From UBA11740 sp035635855 (lineage in GTDB: Bacteria > Acidobacteriota > Blastocatellia > Pyrinomonadales > Pyrinomonadaceae), in assembly GCA_035635855.1 (NCBI GenBank), contig DASQAF010000025.1, positions 230,754 through 294,753 on the forward strand: a stretch of DNA of 64,000 nucleotides, given 5' to 3'. How positions within the stretch are numbered: the first letter of the stretch is position 1; each line of letters starts with the position of its first letter. A program made the translations under genes and the position numbers. This document shows positions 26,998 to 37,379 of this stretch, piece after piece. Below the pieces are notes generated by a model, which worked only from the letters and a program-made list of their open reading frames with translations, made no database searches and was not told the DNA's origin.

Positions 26998-27531
26998 CTA
27001 TTCTCCTAAACCAGAGAGATACTCAGTAATCAGCTTTGCCGTGTCCGCCGCCGACCGATGAGTAGTATCCAGCGACAATCCGTCTGGCAGGCTGGGAAAG
27101 CCAAATGCGCCGGCGGCTTTCAGGTTTCGGTACTGTTCGACCGACCGCAGTTTGCCGAACTTCCCGCGCGAGGGATCCGCGATCCTCCGCTCGAGTTCAT
27201 CTTCATGACAGGTCAGTGCGACAAAGATAACCTTGCCGCCTGCGCTTTCTATGACCGTAAGCGCGTCCTGGATGAATTGCTCACGAACGGTGCGCTCAGG
27301 ATTGAAGGTAAAAACGAGCGATACATTATTTGTGGCGGCCTGGTGAAAAGCTGACAGCCAGATCTTCTCACGCAGCGCGACGAAGGGTTCGCTGCCAAAA
27401 GCGAATAGCGAACCAACCAAATCAACAGTCAGATGATTGTGAAAAAGTTTGCATCCCGTCAGGCGGGCCAGCTCGCGCGCGACCGCCAGCTTGCCGACTG
27501 CCGGTGGGCCGTGGAGAAAGACAAGCCTCAT
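26998..27531 (-). CDS. AAA/P-loop kinase-like protein
   Basis: 177 residues from ATG 27531, so that the protein begins MRLVFLHGPPAVGKLAVARE, the usual N-terminus of this family; an upstream start at 27552 is less likely. The Walker A loop GPPAVGKL ends in leucine rather than Ser/Thr, a feature I recall from a family of small stand-alone ATPases related to nucleotide or shikimate kinases. Other visible elements are HNHLTVDLVGSLF, VFTFNPERT and CHEDELERRIADPSRG with arginines that could form a lid. Phosphotransfer to a small molecule is a reasonable guess. Confidence 0.78.
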   Translation of the reverse strand: MRLVFLHGPPAVGKLAVARELARLTGCKLFHNHLTVDLVGSLFAFGSEPFVALREKIWLSAFHQAATNNVSLVFTFNPERTVREQFIQDALTVIESAGGKVIFVALTCHEDELERRIADPSRGKFGKLRSVEQYRNLKAAGAFGFPSLPDGLSLDTTHRSAADTAKLITEYLSGLGE

Positions 27532-27579
27532 TTGATCGATGTTCGCGATCACGCGCTTCGGCGGGGGCGTCTTAAAAGT

Positions 27580-28692
27580 TTACGGCGCCAGCGTGAAGCC
27601 CGTAAGCGGATTCCCATAAAAAGCATCGGTCTTCCATGCCGTCTTGTCCCACTGGCCGTCCGAATCTCCCATTACCTGCACCGGCACGATGACGCGATTG
27701 TCACCGAGCTTGTTACTGTTCGCGATGCCGTTATCGACAATTTTCCCTTCCGCATCGACCGCGAATTTGATCGACCGCACCAGGTGGCCTTTGTAGAGAA
27801 TCTTGATTTCATAGTCGCCCGGATTCTCACTCATCAGGTAGAGCGGACCGAACATGGTTTTGTTCTCTTCGCCGGTCTTGTTCCACGCCTTGATGTTCGG
27901 AAAATTGCACCTCATGCGCGTCCAGATGAATTGTCCGTGAGGCTCGGTGATATGCGTGGGGTTATCCTCAATTTCATTCATGCCACAGCCTGGCTTGCCG
28001 ACCTCTTCGCCCCCGTACATCATCTTGCCTACTTCCTTTCCGGCATGAAACAGATGTGGCTCGAAGGGCCCATTCAGCTCGGTGCGCGCCCAAAACGCAA
28101 AGCTCAAAGTAGGTTTCTTCCACTGGTAAACGTCATCGGGTTCAAGGAACATATAGCCGATCGGCAGGTTCCAATCCTGATCCACGTAATAGACAAAATG
28201 GTTTACATAATCCGGTCCCGTTTCATTCGAATGCACCTTCGCCACTTTGAATTTGCCGGTGAAGAGCGTCACGTCACCACCCATCAACTCGTTTCGCATC
28301 TTAATCGTGAAATTGACGGACCCGGTGTAGGTGATGCCTTTGTCTTCAGGAATGCCATCGCGGCCGCCGCACTCATCGGGCTGCCACCAACGACCCTTCT
28401 CTGTCTCCTGCGTGTGGCAGTCGAACTTCACCCATGGCCCGATGCCGGGAACGTTGAATTCGGCATAGAGCTGGCTACCGCTGGCGATTGGTCCATTAAC
28501 GCGAAGGTTCAACCTGGGAACCCAACTAAAGACCTTAAAGTCTTTCTTGTAGGAACTGAGCGTGAAAGCCGTGACTTGTACAGAATCTTTGGCGATTGTC
28601 GGCTGGTCCTGGGCGGCCGAATTTACAGCAGACAGCAGCAGAATGATCAGAGCAAAGCGTATGAAAGACCAAGTCGGCATGATGTTTTTTAT
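27580..28692 (-). CDS. secreted hypothetical protein
   Basis: 370 residues with a TTG start at 28692, seven bases after AGGAGG; the next ATG (28680) would be 19 bases from it. The signal peptide covers about residues 5-27 (FIRFALIILLLSAVNSAAQ). The mature protein has several beta-rich blocks: PRLNLRVNGPIASGSQLYAE, WARTELNGPF, GNYEIKIL-like YEIKILYKGHLVRSIKF. There are four cysteines (DCHTQE, DECGG, GCGMNE, RCNFPN) and a C-terminal NPLTGF. I know no family for it. It may be an exported adhesin-like or binding protein. No partner gene is adjacent. Confidence 0.75.
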   Translation of the reverse strand: MKNIMPTWSFIRFALIILLLSAVNSAAQDQPTIAKDSVQVTAFTLSSYKKDFKVFSWVPRLNLRVNGPIASGSQLYAEFNVPGIGPWVKFDCHTQETEKGRWWQPDECGGRDGIPEDKGITYTGSVNFTIKMRNELMGGDVTLFTGKFKVAKVHSNETGPDYVNHFVYYVDQDWNLPIGYMFLEPDDVYQWKKPTLSFAFWARTELNGPFEPHLFHAGKEVGKMMYGGEEVGKPGCGMNEIEDNPTHITEPHGQFIWTRMRCNFPNIKAWNKTGEENKTMFGPLYLMSENPGDYEIKILYKGHLVRSIKFAVDAEGKIVDNGIANSNKLGDNRVIVPVQVMGDSDGQWDKTAWKTDAFYGNPLTGFTLAP

Positions 28693-28859
28693 CAAGGCGC
28701 ACCTCCTAATTTCATTCGCGATTTCCCATGGTCCTGAGCGGTTGCCCAGTTTACACCCAAGCATGATTGTGAGTTAAGAAACTTTTGGGCCGCGCAAAAA
28801 CAGGCGGCCTAATTAACGTGTCTCGCAGGGCCGGAAAAGAATCAACGTGCTGTGCCAAC

Positions 28860-29594
28860 CTAGGTCCAATGTGTTAGCCAGGTGGCGAAAGCGAGCCAGG
28901 CGTGTGTGCTTCCAATCACGAGGCGCAGCGGATGCGATATGACGATTAGCGCGCCGCCCAGCACAGTGACCCGGTGTGGGCGGCCGCGCGTGACGACGTC
29001 ATAGATTAGGCAAGGCACTATAAAAAGATCGCTGAGGCCGTAGAAAACCAGCGGGCCGCCGGTTTCTATGAATCTAAATGGGAACCGCGCGACCGCCGCC
29101 GGAAGAAGCGCGATCGTAGCGAGCAACATAAGACGTTTGTGCATATCAACGCGCCGGCGAAAATAAAACGCTGCACCCACCAAAATCGCGAACACCAACA
29201 TGTCACCCAGGGGTATTGTGAGAAACGAAAGTGGATTGACTCCGGGTATGGGAGAGGGACCTTTGGCTCGCACGATGGCCGTAACTGTTCCGATTACAAT
29301 CATCAGACCGGCGATCACGCCTCCGGCAATTCCCAGTCGCATATGAGTTCGCGTCCGCTTCGTTGCAATCAGCGTGGTTTGCGTAATCAACAGAACAATC
29401 CATGAACTAAAGACGACGCCGTGAAGAACGAGTAGCGGGATCAGCGGTTGAGTTTGGAAATGGGGCCGGAGATAAAACGTCCGCGAAAACCCGGCGAAAA
29501 CGGTAATTATGATCGCCACAACCATGCCCGGATAGAAGAGGCGCTCGCGTCGCTTGTTTTGATCGGGCCCGATAACTTCTGCTTGATTTGCCAT
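28860..29594 (-). CDS. seven-helix membrane protein, unknown function
   Basis: 244 residues from ATG 29594; a start at 29630 would overlap the upstream gene. About seven transmembrane segments are visible. Histidines and arginines recur at helix ends: FYLRPHF, LHGVVFSSWIVLL, RTHMRLGIAG, DMHKRLMLLAT. This arrangement is common in small haem-binding or cytochrome-b-like membrane proteins of Acidobacteriota, but no family can be named from sequence alone. It starts 22 bases after the amidohydrolase stop on the same strand and is probably co-transcribed. Confidence 0.75.
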   Translation of the reverse strand: MANQAEVIGPDQNKRRERLFYPGMVVAIIITVFAGFSRTFYLRPHFQTQPLIPLLVLHGVVFSSWIVLLITQTTLIATKRTRTHMRLGIAGGVIAGLMIVIGTVTAIVRAKGPSPIPGVNPLSFLTIPLGDMLVFAILVGAAFYFRRRVDMHKRLMLLATIALLPAAVARFPFRFIETGGPLVFYGLSDLFIVPCLIYDVVTRGRPHRVTVLGGALIVISHPLRLVIGSTHAWLAFATWLTHWT

Positions 29595-29616
29595 CACTCT
29601 TTTCCGTCCGATTAGT

Positions 29617-30930
29617 CTAATGTCTGACACTGCTCGGAATGTTCTTATAAACCACTCCGCTTTTCATGACAAATAACACGCGCCGTACGGCCGTGATATC
29701 TTTCAAAGGATCGCCGTCGAGCGCGATGATGTCCGCCTGCAAGCCGGGAGCGAGCGCTCCGATCTGATCGGACATGCCCAATGCTTCCGCCCCCAGCGAG
29801 TTGGCTGAGATCATCGCTGCCATCGGATCCATTCCACAGTCGCGCACGCGATCGATAAACTCTTCGGCGTTGCGCCCTTGCGAACCGGCCAGCGCGTCGG
29901 TGCCGAAAACAATCTTCAACCCCGGAATTTTCAGTGCCCGTTGGATAAACTCGTGGTACATCGGAATCAACTTCTCCATCGACGCGAAACCGGCCAAAGA
30001 ATTCGGATACCCGAGCGTGCCCACAAACTTTTCCTTGTTCACCAAATAATTCTCCCAGACCAGGCCGGCCTGCGGATCAAGAAAGGCACCCTTCGCGGCC
30101 ATCAATTTCAGATCGTCGTCGGTCGCCAGCACGCCATGCTCAATCTGCGTGCAGCCGGCCAGAGTCGCCGCGCGAACCGCATCCTTGTAGGCGTGGACGA
30201 GTGTGCGCAGGCCCTGCTTCTTCGCTTCATCGCAGGCCGCGTTTAGTTGCTCCTGCGAAAGCGTCATCGCTGGCCGGCTCGGACCTCCGGCCGCGAAGAT
30301 TTTGATCAGATCTGCACCGGCCACCTTCTGCTTCCGCACGAACGCGCGGATTTCTTCCGGCGTGCCGGTTTGTTCCCCGCGTCCCATCAAAGGCTCGACG
30401 GCGGTCAGGATGCGCGGGCCAGGCAGCTTGCCTTGCGCGATCGCATCGCGCAAAGGAATGTCGGCGGGTGAGCCCACGCTTTGCACCGTCGTAAAACCGG
30501 CCATCAGCGTTACCCATGCGTTCGATGCGGTTTGATACGCAGCCTCTTCTGCCGTCCATCCGCCGCTGCCATTCTTTCCATCTTTGCCAAAGCTCCAGGC
30601 AATGTGCACGTGGGCGTCAATCCATCCCGGCAAAACCGTTAGGCCGCGCAGGTCGTAATCAGCCGGCGCCGTTTTTGGATCGGCCTTTGTTTCGACGGCG
30701 ACGATCTTAGAACCCTCGATCACGATGCGAACGTCGCGCAGCACACTGCCCCGGCCGTCGAGCACAGTGCTCGCGGAAATCAGAATGCGTTTTTGCGTGG
30801 GCTTGTTAAGTTTGTCCTGCTCCAGTAAAAAGGGTTTGCTCTGGTCGGGCGCCCGGGTAGAAGTTCGTTTCGCGATCGCGCACACGCCCAGAATAGCGAG
30901 GAGGATGAGAATGACTTTCACGGATCGCAT
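29617..30930 (-). CDS. exported amidohydrolase (imidazolonepropionase/Xaa-Pro dipeptidase type)
   Basis: 437 residues from ATG 30930, placed by GGAGG ten bases upstream; the signal anchor is VKVILILLAILGVCAIA. The metal-dependent hydrolase barrel shows HxH in DAHVHIAWSF, HAYKDAVRAA and IEHGVLA (further metal histidines) and the catalytic aspartate in VFGTDALAGS. The beta-sandwich pieces flank it (ISASTVLDGRG, GALAPGLQADIIALDGDP). Proteins of this group hydrolyse dipeptides or cyclic amides in the periplasm. It is not a close relative of the amidohydrolase at 37380-38825, although the fold is the same. Confidence 0.9.
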   Translation of the reverse strand: MRSVKVILILLAILGVCAIAKRTSTRAPDQSKPFLLEQDKLNKPTQKRILISASTVLDGRGSVLRDVRIVIEGSKIVAVETKADPKTAPADYDLRGLTVLPGWIDAHVHIAWSFGKDGKNGSGGWTAEEAAYQTASNAWVTLMAGFTTVQSVGSPADIPLRDAIAQGKLPGPRILTAVEPLMGRGEQTGTPEEIRAFVRKQKVAGADLIKIFAAGGPSRPAMTLSQEQLNAACDEAKKQGLRTLVHAYKDAVRAATLAGCTQIEHGVLATDDDLKLMAAKGAFLDPQAGLVWENYLVNKEKFVGTLGYPNSLAGFASMEKLIPMYHEFIQRALKIPGLKIVFGTDALAGSQGRNAEEFIDRVRDCGMDPMAAMISANSLGAEALGMSDQIGALAPGLQADIIALDGDPLKDITAVRRVLFVMKSGVVYKNIPSSVRH

Positions 30931-31191
30931 CGCCTTGGTTCCTCCGTCCGATAGAGCGTAATACTTACCACATTGGCGCAATCCAGCTCCAGAGTCTGGT
31001 CGGAAAAATGATTTTTCTCTGCGTAATCTCCGCGCGCTTTGCGCCTCTGCGGCGGACTGTCAGCGCAAGAAAAAGGTCAAGCGGTTTGCGCCGCGGAAGC
31101 CTTCAAAAATTTGTCGGGCCTCGTTATCAATTACACGTTACAATCTTCACGCTAAGAAACCCGCTCGATTAATCAATCTGGGAGGACCGTT

Positions 31192-31995
31192 ATGTCTGCT
31201 TCCGCGAAAGGACTTATCGTCACTGCATCGCTTTTCATCGCCCTCGGGTCAGGGTGCAAATCTTCCATTGACAAGGGCCGCGGTTCCGCGAATAACGCGA
31301 ACGGCAAAAGTTCTTCGGCAAAGCCGGATGACCAGGGCATCATCCATTCCGGCGCCGGCGAGGAAAAGGAAAGGCCTGACGCCGGTAAGGCCAACGTCCA
31401 GGGCAAAGTCTTCTACAACGAAAAACCTGCGGCGAACATAGAGGTGAAACTGTGTGAGAAATTCAGTCAGTATTTCAGCGGGTGCAGCGGCCAAATCTTC
31501 TCCGCGAAAACCGACGCCGGCGGCGAGTACGTGATCAAGAACGTGCCGCCCGGAATCTATGAAGGCCTAACGGCGAAGGTCTTCGATACACCTTACTATG
31601 TTTTCGCGACGTCCGGCTTCGTGGCCTCAGCCAAATATAAGATCGAAGCCGACCAAACGTTCTTCGCGCCTGATTCAAATCTTTTCAAAAGCGATCTGAA
31701 ACTGGTCAGTCCTAAAGCGGGCGCCAAGATGGGTGCTAACAATATCGAAGTGAAATGGGAAAGTTACACGGACGCTGCTTACTATAAATTCAGCATCAAC
31801 CCCGACAGCTCGAGCGGCGCCCAAACCAACTATGACTACATCAACAAACGCGTTGACGGCACGTCGTATGTTTTGGACCAGCCGCTCGCCGCCGGCACAT
31901 ACAGCTGCACCGTTACCGCCTACAACAGTAATGACGTCAAGCTGGCCGAAAGTTCTAGCGACATCAAATTTACCGTGACCGGCGGAGGGAAGTAG
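31192..31995 (+). CDS. probable lipoprotein with carboxypeptidase-regulatory-like domain
   Basis: 267 residues. The N-terminal signal ends ALGSGCKSS, a permissive lipobox with the lipidated cysteine at residue 22. A low-complexity linker (about residues 24-62, Ser/Lys/Asn-rich) precedes a beta-sandwich with NVQGKVFYNEKPAANIEVKL, AKTDAGGEYVIKNVPPGIYE (CarboxypepD_reg-like). A second fibronectin-type-III-like domain follows (VKWESYTDAAYYKFSINPDS, GTYSCTVTAYNSNDVKL). It probably sits on the outer membrane, binding a ligand or stabilising a surface structure. GGGAGGACC precedes the ATG. Confidence 0.78.
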   Translation: MSASAKGLIVTASLFIALGSGCKSSIDKGRGSANNANGKSSSAKPDDQGIIHSGAGEEKERPDAGKANVQGKVFYNEKPAANIEVKLCEKFSQYFSGCSGQIFSAKTDAGGEYVIKNVPPGIYEGLTAKVFDTPYYVFATSGFVASAKYKIEADQTFFAPDSNLFKSDLKLVSPKAGAKMGANNIEVKWESYTDAAYYKFSINPDSSSGAQTNYDYINKRVDGTSYVLDQPLAAGTYSCTVTAYNSNDVKLAESSSDIKFTVTGGGK

Positions 31996-32042
31996 TCTTG
32001 CAATGTTATCTTCCGATCGCGACTGTGTCTCAGTTGGAAAAC

Positions 32043-34268
<2,226 letters not shown>

Positions 34269-34521
34269 GAGCGCCTCCTGCCGTCACGCGCGCCGACCAT
34301 TAACAGTTAATTTGAACGGCATAGTGTCAACTCCTCGAATCGTCGTAATTAAGTTTGACTATTTAACGCAGGCGGCATCGAATTGCAAACGAGATTGACC
34401 GGATTTCACGGCGTAGACGTTATAGGGCGGGGTAAGTGCGAGCACGCCAACTCGGATCCCACGAAAGAATTCCCAGCCCGCGAAGCGGGCGAGGGGTCAC
34501 AGCAAGCCGCCGAGCGGCCGC

Positions 34522-34670
34522 AGATCTGTAGCCCACGGCGTCAGCCGCGGGTGGATGGTCGCACAAGGACAAAGAGCCGCAGAGCGGCGCAACAAAATGT
34601 TCCGCCCCTCCGGGGCTCGTTACATCCTTCGATTATCCAACCCATGGCTTGCGCCCTGGGCTACAGATCT
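34522..34670. repeat. 149-bp element with 19-bp inverted ends
   Basis: Ends AGATCTGTAGCCCACGGCG (34522-34540) and CGCCCTGGGCTACAGATCT (34652-34670) match as reverse complements at 18 of 19 positions. The interior has short GC palindromes (CCGCAGAGCGG-type, CCCCTCCGGGG). No open reading frame of note is inside. It fills most of the 502-base gap 34269-34770 upstream of the molybdopterin dehydrogenase; the first 200 bases of the gap show nothing else. No target-site duplication can be identified with confidence. Confidence 0.8.
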
Positions 34671-34770
34671 AACGCCGCTCCGCGGCTTCGAGGCCTGATT
34701 TTTCAAAGTCGATTTGGCATCCACTCGCTGGCGCTCAAGTGTTGTATCCGATCTGGAACGGGAGACGCAC

Positions 34771-35193
34771 TTAACGGTAACGACCGCTTTCGGGTTGGGC
34801 CAGCGGGGTTGATTGCGACTGACTAACCCAATTCGGCGCGCTGGACGGATCACCGGCGGGCTTGAGCTTCCGGCTAATGTACCGGCCGCGAGTTACCCAT
34901 TTGAAACGGAAACTTCCGAGGGGAATGATCGGGATGAAGAGCACGACCAGCCATTTTCTCTTGATGATTGAACCGCAGTGGGGACAGGGACTCTTCGCAC
35001 CATACATGGTGGTACCGATCCCATTCACCGTGTATGTCGAGCCGGCGCTTTTCGGCGTTGTGCCTGCATCGCACCATTGACAGAAGCCGGGACAACGATA
35101 GAAGTTCTGGCACGCACTGTTACAGAAGATTCCGTTCTGGTCGCGCTTACCGGTGATCAAGCGGGTTCCGCAGTTTTTGCATTTCTCGAACAT
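34771..35193 (-). CDS. zinc-ribbon protein with one membrane segment
   Basis: 140 residues; AAAGGAG is nine bases before the ATG. Cysteine pairs CKNCG (residues 5-8) and later FCNSAC, CPGFCQWC, and CPHCG suggest two or more structural zinc sites. One hydrophobic helix (KWLVVLFIPIIPLGSF, about residues 85-100) follows the last CPHCG. The tail is hydrophilic and basic. The CxxC-linker-helix order resembles small zinc-ribbon membrane proteins that accompany stress responses. No enzyme motif is seen. Confidence 0.75.
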   Translation of the reverse strand: MFEKCKNCGTRLITGKRDQNGIFCNSACQNFYRCPGFCQWCDAGTTPKSAGSTYTVNGIGTTMYGAKSPCPHCGSIIKRKWLVVLFIPIIPLGSFRFKWVTRGRYISRKLKPAGDPSSAPNWVSQSQSTPLAQPESGRYR

Positions 35194-35344
35194 AATGACT
35201 CCTTTGGTTGAGCTGAGTGTGAGAGTTTTCGCGATCTGTTGACGGGGTCGGAATGCTGAATAGCGTCCGGTAGGTTGGGGACGCTACTAAAATACCTATA
35301 GCACAGCCAAAGAGGGACGGACAAGAGTAAACTTTGCAGCAGTA

Positions 35345-35476
35345 GTGTCTTAATTTGAAATTCTCTGCGCCACCTTTGCGTCCTCGGCGTCTCTGCGGTG
35401 AATCTTTCTGTGACTACACTCACCGCTGAGACGCCGAGGACGCTGAGACCGCGCAGAGAAAACCTGAATTAGGACA
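35345..35476. repeat. long inverted repeat, CTCTGCGTC family
   Basis: Arms 35345-35400 and 35420-35476 pair over about 55 positions with a few mismatches. They contain GCGTCCTCGGCGTCTCTGCGG and its complement, and the outer ends GTGTC/GACAC. The loop is about 19 bases. The same words recur at 40630-40720 and 42417-42512. It lies in the 483-base gap between the zinc-ribbon gene and the DUF4440 protein; the rest of that gap shows no gene. Confidence 0.85.
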
Positions 35477-35676
35477 CCACCCTTTGCAGCCAATTAAAGG
35501 CAGGTAAGGATCGATAGGTCCGGTGATGAGTCGAACGGTCGACGACTTTTTTGGAGTGCGGTGGCATGCTCGGCGCGACTCCGCTTTGGATCGTTTGGAG
35601 TTCCGCCTTTAAGCCACATATTAACTGTGTTAGAACTGCCTCAAGCGGTCATTACAACTAATTGGAGGTTACGTCG

Positions 35677-36588
35677 ATGAGTTTGAGGACTTTCGGTTTT
35701 TCCCTTTTTTCGTTTGTCCTTGGTGTCGCACTTGTCACCGCGATCACACGGAACGTATCGACGGCGAACATTCAGGACGACCGCGCGGCTGATCGCGAAG
35801 CCATTCGCGCGCACATCGACAGGATCTTCCAGGCCTTTATCCGCAAAGACGTCGCGGCGCTGCGCGCGACGCACGCTGAGAACTGGCTCGGCTACCTGGA
35901 AGGTTCGCGCACGATGATCAAAGGTGTCGACGGTTACATGGACTGGAACCAGGTCGATCCGAAGAGTCCTTACGGCATGAAGAGCTACAAGATGCGCGAG
36001 TTCGACATGATCTTCAAAGGCGATGCTGCGTTTGTTTGCTTCGTTGCCGATGTCGAGTCGGTGACGCCCAACGGTCCATTCCATCGCGCGCTGCGCATTT
36101 CGGATTTCTACACAAAGCAGAATGGCCAGTGGATTCAAAACGGCAGCGACACAGCGCTGCATCAGGAGTCACTTGAAGAGCAGTTAGCTGCGCCGCGGCC
36201 TTTGGGTGATCAAATGAAGAAGCGTCTGCTCGATGCTCGCGAAGCCGTCTGGCGCGCTTACTTCGCCGGCGATCGTGCCACGCTTGACAAACTGATCCCT
36301 GAAGAGACGATAGCCATCGAGGCCGGCGACAACACCTGGTCAAACCGCCAGACGATTCTCGAAGGCTCGGCGCAGTTTGCAAAGGGCGGTGGCAAGCTCG
36401 TCAAACTAGAGTTTCCCAAAACCGAAATCAAGGTTTACGGTTTCACCGCAGTCGTCTATTCGAACTACGCGTACGAACTCGAGACCGGCGGCCAGCACAT
36501 CAACCAATCCGGCCGCGTCACCGAAGTCTTTGTACTCCGCAAAGGGCAATGGGTAAATCCGGGCTGGCACATGGATAGTGGGAAGTGA
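35677..36588 (+). CDS. secreted two-domain DUF4440/SnoaL-like protein
   Basis: 303 residues from ATG 35677 with TTGGAGG nine bases upstream. The signal peptide is FGFSLFSFVLGVALVTAIT. Two NTF2-like (SnoaL/DUF4440) domains follow. The first (residues 40-160) has IFQAFIRKDVAALRATHAEN. The second (residues 185-300) has VWRAYFAGDRATLDKLIPEE. Both end in the conserved W-hydrophobic close (NGQWIQNGSDTALH; KGQWVNPGWHMDSGK). Such cone-shaped domains bind or convert small hydrophobic molecules; catalytic residues cannot be assigned. Fused double domains are less common than single ones. Confidence 0.82.
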   Translation: MSLRTFGFSLFSFVLGVALVTAITRNVSTANIQDDRAADREAIRAHIDRIFQAFIRKDVAALRATHAENWLGYLEGSRTMIKGVDGYMDWNQVDPKSPYGMKSYKMREFDMIFKGDAAFVCFVADVESVTPNGPFHRALRISDFYTKQNGQWIQNGSDTALHQESLEEQLAAPRPLGDQMKKRLLDAREAVWRAYFAGDRATLDKLIPEETIAIEAGDNTWSNRQTILEGSAQFAKGGGKLVKLEFPKTEIKVYGFTAVVYSNYAYELETGGQHINQSGRVTEVFVLRKGQWVNPGWHMDSGK

Positions 36589-36676
36589 GGATCGCGATGC
36601 GCTCACCGCGACGCTAGCTTCTCGTCGTACCGAACCAGGAATTCGCATCCGGGACAATCTTGCGGGTTCGAACGGG

Positions 36677-37243
36677 CTACTTTTTCTTGGGACGCGGCGG
36701 AGGCGGAGGGTCGGAATTCCAAATGTCGGCCACTGTTTTCCAACTCCCATCGGCCTGTTTCTTCCAGACCTCGACGTACTTGCCGCGGTCTTTGACCGGC
36801 TTGCCTTTGGCGTCATTCAAAGTAAAGTCATACGTTCCGCTCAAATAGGCCAGATCCCCCGACTGCGCCACTTCCACCCTGGTCGCCGTCCAGCCTCCAG
36901 CAAAGCCGGGGTTCGTAATCATGCCTTTCCAGAGACCCTTAATTGCTTCCTTTGTGGTCGCGGCGGGAGCATTCGGCGGCAACACGATGGCATCATCCGC
37001 GTAGTAGGAGACTGTTTTGTCGAGGTCTTTGGCTGCTGCCGCTTTGGACCATTGGGCGTCCAGCTCTTTCAGCGCGCTCTCAACCGCGGCCCGAGTGTTC
37101 GGAGCCTGCCGCTGGCAGGCTAAGGGGAAAGTAAGTAGAGCAATGCAACCGGCAAGCACAAGTCTGGTTCTCTGTCTGTGCTCGTGACGAACGATAGGTT
37201 GTAGATCCGTTTGGCGACCGGCAAAAACCATTTGTCTTTTCAT
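36677..37243 (-). CDS. DUF4440 lipoprotein
   Basis: 188 residues; GGAGGCTTTC precedes the ATG. The signal region ends LLTFPLACQRQ, a lipobox with cysteine at about residue 43 after a longer than usual N-region. The single DUF4440 (NTF2-like) domain has KELDAQWSKAAAAKDLDKTVSYYADDAIVLPPN, shown here by its core TVSYYADDAIVLPPN, and the closing WKTVADIWNSD. A polyproline tail (PPPPPRPKKK) ends the protein. Convergent with the two-domain DUF4440-type protein 88 bases away. A role in small-molecule detoxification is often proposed for the family but is unproven. Confidence 0.85.
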   Translation of the reverse strand: MKRQMVFAGRQTDLQPIVRHEHRQRTRLVLAGCIALLTFPLACQRQAPNTRAAVESALKELDAQWSKAAAAKDLDKTVSYYADDAIVLPPNAPAATTKEAIKGLWKGMITNPGFAGGWTATRVEVAQSGDLAYLSGTYDFTLNDAKGKPVKDRGKYVEVWKKQADGSWKTVADIWNSDPPPPPRPKKK

Positions 37244-37379
37244 GAAAGCCTCCAGTGCAGAGGGTTCGGAAAGCGCGCTAACCGTAGTCCTGACTCATTA
37301 GGTTGTCAATGTTGACTGAAACGGAGGGAACCTGCGGAGCAGGTGTCAGCGTCACTATCGATCGAGGTTGCCTAACCAC

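Noticed and set aside
27433..28737. 434-codon open frame on the plus strand
   Set aside because: It lies antisense to the secreted protein gene at 27580-28692, which has a signal peptide and strong ribosome binding site. The antisense product has no signal, motif or start site of quality.
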